From a virus: a stretch of DNA of 64,000 bases. Shown piece after piece: positions 58,502 through 64,000 of the stretch; positions within the stretch are counted from its first letter, which is position 1; each line of letters starts with the position of its first letter. The notes beneath the pieces are model-generated. The model saw only the letters and a program-made list of their open reading frames with translations, ran no database searches and had not been told where the DNA came from. Position numbers and translations under genes: made by a program. The stretch is taken from the IMG/VR virus record IMGVR_UViG_3300029911_000017, positions 1-64,000 of that record; one strand, 5' to 3'.

Positions 58502-60844
58502 TTAAAATGATTTATAATCTGTGAATATATTTTTAACGGCGAAAGGTTGTTCTTGGGAGATTAATCCCACTGCTTTGTTTGCTAGATCGGTATTTGATAT
58601 ATTACTTAAAGGTATGGTGATATAGGTTTGAGCATTATCATTACCTGGATAAGGATAAGTATTATTTACCGGGGTTTCAATCCAATTATTTAAGTTTTCA
58701 TTTAACAAGGCATCAATTTGCTGGGATACGGTTTGAGGAATAACATCAGAAGCTTCCAACTCATAATAACTGCTAGGTAGAAATTGAAATTTGATAGTAT
58801 TGTATTGTGTAGGAGTGCTAAATACATCTAGTAGTTTAGCTGTGTTTGTAGCCTCTAATTGAGTTACCACTGCTTGTACCTGGGTTATGAACTTGTTAGA
58901 TTGAGGTAATAATCCTTCTACTGGAATTTCTCCACCACCAAAGTTAGCTGCCCCAAAGTATTGTCCTTTAATACCAACTAAACTTTGAGACAATCCTATC
59001 ATTACATTTGACCCATTACTAAAGCTTATTATTTCCTGGTCTGCAAATACACCAGTTACATTACTAGATAGATATAAGCTTTGATCACTTAATAGTAGTA
59101 GATCATTGGTAGTTTGAATAATTGCGTCCGGAGAAGTAGCTATGAGTGAATTGCTGGCATTTAATCCTATTTGACTAGCGTTAGCACTTATTGATGAATT
59201 GGGAGCATTTATTACAATACCAGATACACTAGATATTACAGTTGAGTTAGGATAAGTAGATACATTGTTGGTAAAGTCCTGACCATCTGTATGTAATACT
59301 ATCCCGCCTTGGCTACTATATAGATATTGTGCCAAGTTTGTCTTTACTCTCATACCACCAGAAGTACTGCTTAAATCTATATCTTGTTGAGCTGCAATAC
59401 TTATATTACCACCAACCTTACCTATAATATTTCGATTAGGTTGAACTATTAAATCCTTGGCTGGTTGAATATAGATGTTGCCACCTTCCATATTAATAGC
59501 ACTACCCCAACTATCAGAAAGACTTATTCCACCATTCTTCATTAAAGCTATGCAACTCTTATTCTTTTTAAAACTAGAACCAGTTAATGGATCTACAAAG
59601 GTGATATTATTTAACTCTGTCTCTTTAGTAATATCATCATTAACATAGAAATCCTTGGTCTGGGCTTTAAAATTAGCATAACCTATCTCTTCATTGATAT
59701 AAGCTAGATAATCTTTCAGCTGTAGATAATAAAGAAAAGCTGTGTCATTGTAATTTGCATCTAGTGCAGTATAAGTATCAGTAAATGTATAATCTTCGGT
59801 AGTAGGATAATCTAATAGATCACCAGCATCACCAGTAGGGTCTTCTGGAGTTCTAATTCTATGTGGTACTCTAATCCAATCAGTTTTCTCCAAATATATA
59901 CCATTGGCACTTCTAAGAATGAGTGTACCGTCTAATCCTGCTTTAACTTGTAGCAAACCGGTATCTGGTGTTTTAGGTACAGTTCCGTCCAAAGTGTGAG
60001 GTATATTAGCAGGTTTAACTATTAAAAAGTTCACAAATTGCCCTAATTTACCTACAAATACTTTCATTCTTTCCAACATATTTAATTGGTCAGAAGATAA
60101 TTTATAGAATCTTGATAAATTAGATTCGGTTTGTGGATCGGTAGGTGATATAGCAGGATTGACGGAATTCCCCATACTTTCATCTGGATCATGAGTAGCG
60201 CCAATTTCAAGATGGATTCCTTGTCCATCATGAAATACTCTTAACTCACCCAAAGCTGTATAATGTTGAAAGTTATGACTAATAATTCTAACCAAATCAT
60301 CCAGAAAGTGACATTGAATTTGTGATAGTTCAGAAGCTTTGAGATTAGCAAATAACTTAAATAAACCCATCATTACACCAAATTCATTGGCAATAACTTT
60401 CTCACCCTGCACAGTATCAGTAGGTAGATTATTATTTAATACTGCACCTTTAGTTATATGAGAGGCATAACCAGTTTTATGAACTGAATCATGTACCGGC
60501 TCCCTACTAGCCAGGATTGCTTTATTAGCTAAAACTGAGGAAGCTAAAACACCATTGGATTCAGGACTAGGAATAGTGCCAATTAATATTGTACTATCAC
60601 CACTTCTACCTTGACACAATACTCTAGAACCAACTCCAGGTAAGATAGTTTCATTAAATCCCATAGCTGCACTGTAAGTAGCACAAAGGGGATGTGCTTG
60701 ATAAGTCATAAATCCAGACTCACCATCAGGAGAGACAATTATACAATGAGTAGCCGGATCACAACTAACTACAGTGGCATTAAAAATATCACTATTAAGA
60801 TAGGGGGCGAAATTTTTACTCAGTTCTTGTTGACTTAGAGACAT
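58502..60844 (-). CDS. baseplate/spike-type virion protein with OB-like domain, 780 aa
   Basis: The N-terminal 110 residues resemble an OB-fold (FNATVVSCDPATHCIIVSPDG; LPGVGSRVLCQGRSGDSTILIGTI), as in gp5/VgrG-like proteins. A later region is beta-helical in character with repeats (INMEGGNIYIQPAKDLIVQP, GGNISIAAQQDIDLSSTSGGM, GGIVLHTDGQDF, SGIVINAPNSSISANASQIGL), as in spikes and lysozyme-linked needles. No lysozyme active site was seen. It is located between tail tube and chaperone genes. A tail-associated spike or baseplate protein is likely. Confidence 0.55.
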   Translation of the reverse strand: MSLSQQELSKNFAPYLNSDIFNATVVSCDPATHCIIVSPDGESGFMTYQAHPLCATYSAAMGFNETILPGVGSRVLCQGRSGDSTILIGTIPSPESNGVLASSVLANKAILASREPVHDSVHKTGYASHITKGAVLNNNLPTDTVQGEKVIANEFGVMMGLFKLFANLKASELSQIQCHFLDDLVRIISHNFQHYTALGELRVFHDGQGIHLEIGATHDPDESMGNSVNPAISPTDPQTESNLSRFYKLSSDQLNMLERMKVFVGKLGQFVNFLIVKPANIPHTLDGTVPKTPDTGLLQVKAGLDGTLILRSANGIYLEKTDWIRVPHRIRTPEDPTGDAGDLLDYPTTEDYTFTDTYTALDANYNDTAFLYYLQLKDYLAYINEEIGYANFKAQTKDFYVNDDITKETELNNITFVDPLTGSSFKKNKSCIALMKNGGISLSDSWGSAINMEGGNIYIQPAKDLIVQPNRNIIGKVGGNISIAAQQDIDLSSTSGGMRVKTNLAQYLYSSQGGIVLHTDGQDFTNNVSTYPNSTVISSVSGIVINAPNSSISANASQIGLNASNSLIATSPDAIIQTTNDLLLLSDQSLYLSSNVTGVFADQEIISFSNGSNVMIGLSQSLVGIKGQYFGAANFGGGEIPVEGLLPQSNKFITQVQAVVTQLEATNTAKLLDVFSTPTQYNTIKFQFLPSSYYELEASDVIPQTVSQQIDALLNENLNNWIETPVNNTYPYPGNDNAQTYITIPLSNISNTDLANKAVGLISQEQPFAVKNIFTDYKSF

Positions 60845-60912
60845 AAATGATAAAACCTAGTTTAGCTATTAAAGGATAAAGCCAAACTAGGTTGTTGTCA
60901 AATTTCTTATTA

Positions 60913-61449
60913 TTAGCTAGGACCAGTAGGAGGAAAGTTAGGATCTTGGGAAACATTAATAGGAGACCAGCCAGATGTAAGTAGTTGCAAGAATTCAATA
61001 GTAATATTATCAACTACTTGTAGGTCATCAGCGTTACCTTGGAATGAGTAAGCAGTGACGTAACAACCAGCTAATTGAAAAGCACCAGTAGAAGTAGAAC
61101 AATCAGTAGCATTTGCACCACTAAGATTAATATGAATGGTTGCTGGGTTTAAACAGACATTCCAACCTAGCAATGTAGTAAAAATATCTTGCTGAGTACC
61201 AACAAATAAACGGCCAATCGTCATGGTACCTATAGGACGACCTGGAATTATAACTGCTTGATTCTGTTGGCTAGAAAGTGTGTATCTACGAGACACTGAT
61301 TGCTGATATTGAAGCTGCACATTAGTAGCTTGATAAATATCATCAAAACTACCATCCACACCTTCCCATTGTATATAAATCTGGTCAGCTGTAATTGGAT
61401 GGGTGATTCCAAATTGTGGCTTGCCAAAGATGTCTTGGTTTGTTGCCAT
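60913..61449 (-). CDS. tail tube protein
   Basis: The 178-aa protein follows the sheath gene and a small gene, as tube proteins do. It is beta-rich with SRRYTLSSQQNQAVIIPGRPIGTMTIGRLF and FQLAGCYVTAYSFQGNADDLQVVDNITIEFLQL (quoted in parts). The 'G-C-x-V-T-x-x-S...D-N-x-x-x-E-F-x-x-L' pattern is characteristic of tube proteins in large myoviruses. Hexamers would stack inside the sheath. Confidence 0.7.
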   Translation of the reverse strand: MATNQDIFGKPQFGITHPITADQIYIQWEGVDGSFDDIYQATNVQLQYQQSVSRRYTLSSQQNQAVIIPGRPIGTMTIGRLFVGTQQDIFTTLLGWNVCLNPATIHINLSGANATDCSTSTGAFQLAGCYVTAYSFQGNADDLQVVDNITIEFLQLLTSGWSPINVSQDPNFPPTGPS

Positions 61450-61474
61450 ATATTATTATCCTGTAAATATTTTG

Positions 61475-61675
61475 TTAAATTAAGCCTAAATCAGCTGCTA
61501 CTTCACTAAAATTCTTATCTTCACCTTTAGTAAATCTTATCCAACCTTTACCAGTATCTTGAATTTTATAGATTACGTTTGGTCTGCCTTCGTCATCAGC
61601 TATCAATAATGCTGTGGCCTCAGTTGTATCTAGTAATACTGGGTTTTTAAGCCCACCTGCTACTAAAATTCTCAT
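61475..61675 (-). CDS. hypothetical protein between sheath and tube, 66 aa
   Basis: A small beta-rich protein (MRILVAGGLKNPVLLDTTEATALLI, in two strands, then VIYKIQDTGKGWIRFTKGED). It starts 1 nt into the stop of the sheath gene. I recall similar small proteins next to sheath genes in other phages, but no function. Confidence 0.55.
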   Translation of the reverse strand: MRILVAGGLKNPVLLDTTEATALLIADDEGRPNVIYKIQDTGKGWIRFTKGEDKNFSEVAADLGLI

Positions 61676-63333
61676 TAAACACTCAGAGACAAGGTGATAA
61701 AGTTCATTGGGTATGGAACCTGCAATGTAACTACAATATCAATCTGGTCTAGATAAGTTGGGTCTTGCTGAATACTATTAATAGTATATCCGATTAATTG
61801 ATTACCAGCTCTTTCAGTAAAGGTTTCCAACATGTAAAATTGCAATACTGAATTGATAGCAGCTTTAACTCCAAGAACCGTAGCTGGTGTAATGTTGTAA
61901 ATACCTATGAATGGAGTTAGAGCAGCTTGTAGTGCATAGCTAATACTATCTACGTTAGCTGTAATACTATCTTCTGAGAAATTAAGATTAGTATTATCAC
62001 CAGTTAATTGCTGTCTAGTATAGGCTGTAGCACCTTTACCTACCTGTGTTACAATCCAGACACCAGCCGCAGCTAATTGATTGAGTTGTGTATCAGTAAA
62101 AGTAGACAAAGGTTTATCTAGATAGTAAGGTCCAAGAACCTGAGTATTGGTTAAACTCTGATTAGGAGCAGCACCAGACCTCGTAGCAGCTAATGAAGCA
62201 GCTAAGTAATATCCAGAAACATTAGTACTAGGTCCAATATAATAAGTATCAGGGAAAACATAGTGTATTCTACGAGGACCAGTATTAATGTTAATATTCT
62301 CAGCTAATCCGTCTGGAAGAGCTGCAATATATGCATTAATTTGTGTTTGTAAACTACCAATACCAGAAAGTGAGGGAGACAACCAACAAGTACGCCATTT
62401 AGCATTGGCTGGTGTACTCATAGAGTTTATATGACTAATAACGGCAGCACTGATTCCAGAAATAGTTGCATCATTAGTTAACGGTACAATACCATAGTAA
62501 TTATTTGATTTAGCAGCCAAGGCTAAAATAGCATTGTAGCCAGCCAAGTTATTAGTAGGAACTGCACCATAATAAACAGTATTGTTATTACTATTTAATA
62601 CTGCACAATAAAGACCATAAGCTAAAGGATTTGCACTAGGATTAGCAGTAGGATTACCAAACAAATTTTCGATATCTGTTATTGTGTTGACCGAGCCAAT
62701 AGCAGAACTATAAGCAGTATTAAGAACAGGTGAAGAACTTATAGTAACAGTGCCAGGAACTGCATTTACACCACTACCATTAGAATCAGTAACCACCAGA
62801 ACTGGTGTAAGATAACTATTACCACCATTTACAACAGTATAACTAGTAATAGCACCAGTAGATAGAGTTGCAGCACCAGGAACAGCGTTATGCCCAGTAG
62901 AATCTCCAGGAGCATTAGTTACTGTGATAACTGGAGAAGTATAATTAAATCCACCAGAAACTACAGTATATGAACCAACTGCATTACCACTTAAATTTGA
63001 TGTGATTACTGCACCATAACCAGTAGGATCAGCAATTGAAACTATAGGTGGAAGAGTATACAAAGAACCAGCAGTACCCAGAGCTACAGCAGTAATTGCA
63101 CCTACTGGAACACAATTAGCTGTAATAATTGCACCAGCACCAGAACCGGTTGAATCAGTTACTGCAACTACTGGGGCTGTGTAACCAGTACCAGCAGTAC
63201 CCAGAGCTACAGCAGTAATAGAATTATTAGTGTAAGCGGGACCAATTATCAAGGCAGAAAGTGGGCTTACTACAGAAGTTGGCGTATTAGTAAATTGCTG
63301 ACTAATCTGTAGTTGGGGGACTGTATATGCCAT
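61675..63333 (-). CDS. tail sheath protein with inserted beta repeats
   Basis: The 552-aa protein has sheath features in its C-terminal part: PLSTFTDTQLNQLAAAGVWIVTQ, the block STISY-like VDSISYALQAALTPFIG, and IDIVVTLQVPYPMNFI at the end, where subunits link by beta-strand exchange. The N-terminus (VPQLQISQQFTNTPTSVVSPLSALIIG) also fits. Residues about 40-200 contain four copies of a glycine-rich repeat (AVALGTAGTGYTAPVVAVTD; TVVNGGNSYLTPVLVVTD), unusual for sheaths and probably forming an external domain. It drives contraction. Confidence 0.8.
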   Translation of the reverse strand: MAYTVPQLQISQQFTNTPTSVVSPLSALIIGPAYTNNSITAVALGTAGTGYTAPVVAVTDSTGSGAGAIITANCVPVGAITAVALGTAGSLYTLPPIVSIADPTGYGAVITSNLSGNAVGSYTVVSGGFNYTSPVITVTNAPGDSTGHNAVPGAATLSTGAITSYTVVNGGNSYLTPVLVVTDSNGSGVNAVPGTVTISSSPVLNTAYSSAIGSVNTITDIENLFGNPTANPSANPLAYGLYCAVLNSNNNTVYYGAVPTNNLAGYNAILALAAKSNNYYGIVPLTNDATISGISAAVISHINSMSTPANAKWRTCWLSPSLSGIGSLQTQINAYIAALPDGLAENININTGPRRIHYVFPDTYYIGPSTNVSGYYLAASLAATRSGAAPNQSLTNTQVLGPYYLDKPLSTFTDTQLNQLAAAGVWIVTQVGKGATAYTRQQLTGDNTNLNFSEDSITANVDSISYALQAALTPFIGIYNITPATVLGVKAAINSVLQFYMLETFTERAGNQLIGYTINSIQQDPTYLDQIDIVVTLQVPYPMNFITLSLSV

Positions 63334-63413
63334 AAAATTATTTATCTCTTGTTAGATTACTTAAATGTCTTACTATAATATTATCTTGTTATACTGGCTT
63401 AGGCAACTACTTT

Positions 63414-63965
63414 TTATAACGAAATCTCTTCTATTAAGTCCTGCACTGCATTATAAATCTCAATAGATATATGCTTCATTTTCAGTGAGTTTCTAGTAAT
63501 AGACCAACTATCATTATAAGTTACATTAAGCATTAATTGGATGGAAAAGTTGTTTTTACCTTCTTTTAAGAGTTCAGGAGCTGACATCTTTTCTAGTTCA
63601 AATGTTCTAATACCGAAATCTTGTTGAATAGTACGTCTAAAATATAATAGTGGTTGTTTAACGTATTCAGCTAAGTTTTCAACTACCTCTACTGGTTCGG
63701 CTGCTACACAAGTAATGATGACTGGTAATTTAACAAATACATCTCTAATCTCTAATCCATCTGGTTGATTACCTGCTATAGCCTGTCTCAGTACTTTGGC
63801 CTGAAAATCTGCCTCACCTCTTTGAACATAGATAGCTGGAACCTTACTCATCGTCTTAGGTTTCCAATCATAACCAATAGCTAATAGAATGTCACTCTCA
63901 GCTTCTATCGCACTATATTTTTGAGCTAGCCTGACACCTACATCACAAGGTTTATTAGTGAGCAT
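63414..63965 (-). CDS. putative tail terminator/neck-type protein, 183 aa
   Basis: The gene precedes the sheath in transcription. It has VFVKLPVIITCVAAEPVEVVENLAEYVKQPLLYFR (in parts) and a later QLMLNVTYNDSWSITRNSLKMKHI. The alternating strands plus one long helix, and the position directly upstream of the sheath, resemble tail terminator or sheath-completion proteins. No decisive motif. Confidence 0.5.
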   Translation of the reverse strand: MLTNKPCDVGVRLAQKYSAIEAESDILLAIGYDWKPKTMSKVPAIYVQRGEADFQAKVLRQAIAGNQPDGLEIRDVFVKLPVIITCVAAEPVEVVENLAEYVKQPLLYFRRTIQQDFGIRTFELEKMSAPELLKEGKNNFSIQLMLNVTYNDSWSITRNSLKMKHISIEIYNAVQDLIEEISL

Positions 63966-64000
63966 ATACCTCTTTATTATTTCATATACTATTCTAGGTA

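Overview
The window is a segment of a large contractile-tailed (myovirus-type) bacteriophage genome. It is AT-rich, tightly packed, and uses the standard code. Direct evidence is a leftward structural block with portal, tail sheath, tail tube, frameshifting tail chaperone pair, tape measure, hub, baseplate J-like protein and a long series of fibre/baseplate proteins. A phage sigma factor, a tmRNA and several tRNA-type loci are also present. The host is not shown directly. Signal peptides, outer-membrane-barrel-like proteins and fibre repeats of the 'GNGSGVTNI' style suggest a diderm host. Verrucomicrobiota or a relative is my best guess, but it is only an inference.

Layout. (1) About 1-6.1 kb, plus strand: small membrane and hypothetical genes, a C39-like peptidase, the first cysteine-repeat protein, two exported proteins and a conserved phage membrane protein. 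(2) 2.65-3.0 kb and 6.1-7.2 kb: an RNA region. It holds a canonical tRNA-Cys, a 412-nt tmRNA (ssrA) with a long predicted tag, and three irregular tRNA-like loci. In one of these the 3' half lies upstream of the 5' half, as in a circularly permuted tRNA. (3) 7.2-11.2 kb, plus strand: a MYG1-family protein and hypothetical genes, ending at a strong hairpin between convergent operons. (4) 11.3-15.7 kb, minus strand: fibre-like protein, zinc-finger protein, portal and small head/neck-type genes. (5) 15.7-28.2 kb, plus strand: an accessory island of short genes, mostly joined by ATGA stop-start overlaps. It is dominated by twelve of the fourteen (Cys-x-x)n proteins, mixed with VWA, macro-domain, dual-specificity phosphatase and SGNH-hydrolase genes. 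(6) 28.3-37.8 kb, plus strand: tail-fibre and tailspike-like proteins, three of them with signal peptides and two with GC-rich inserts. (7) 37.8-64 kb, minus strand: the tail and baseplate module, transcribed leftward from the sheath.

The most unusual element is the cysteine-repeat system. Fourteen proteins share an N-terminal module (RWYDE...NSW...SPTLTNC) followed by 11-30 cysteines spaced by two residues. Twelve of them, plus four unrelated proteins in the same island, end in a similar peptide (R-x-L-[ED]-x-[DEN]-L, with one F variant). N-terminal, repeat and C-terminal parts are reassorted between copies, and some copies are near-identical over about 180 bp, so the family is recently active. 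I know of no assigned function for it.

Other notable points are a -1 frameshift site that fuses the tail chaperone to its downstream extension, a sigma factor inside the baseplate operon, a paralogous array of fibre proteins with a common 'LRxYP' N-terminus, and a tail sheath with inserted repeats.
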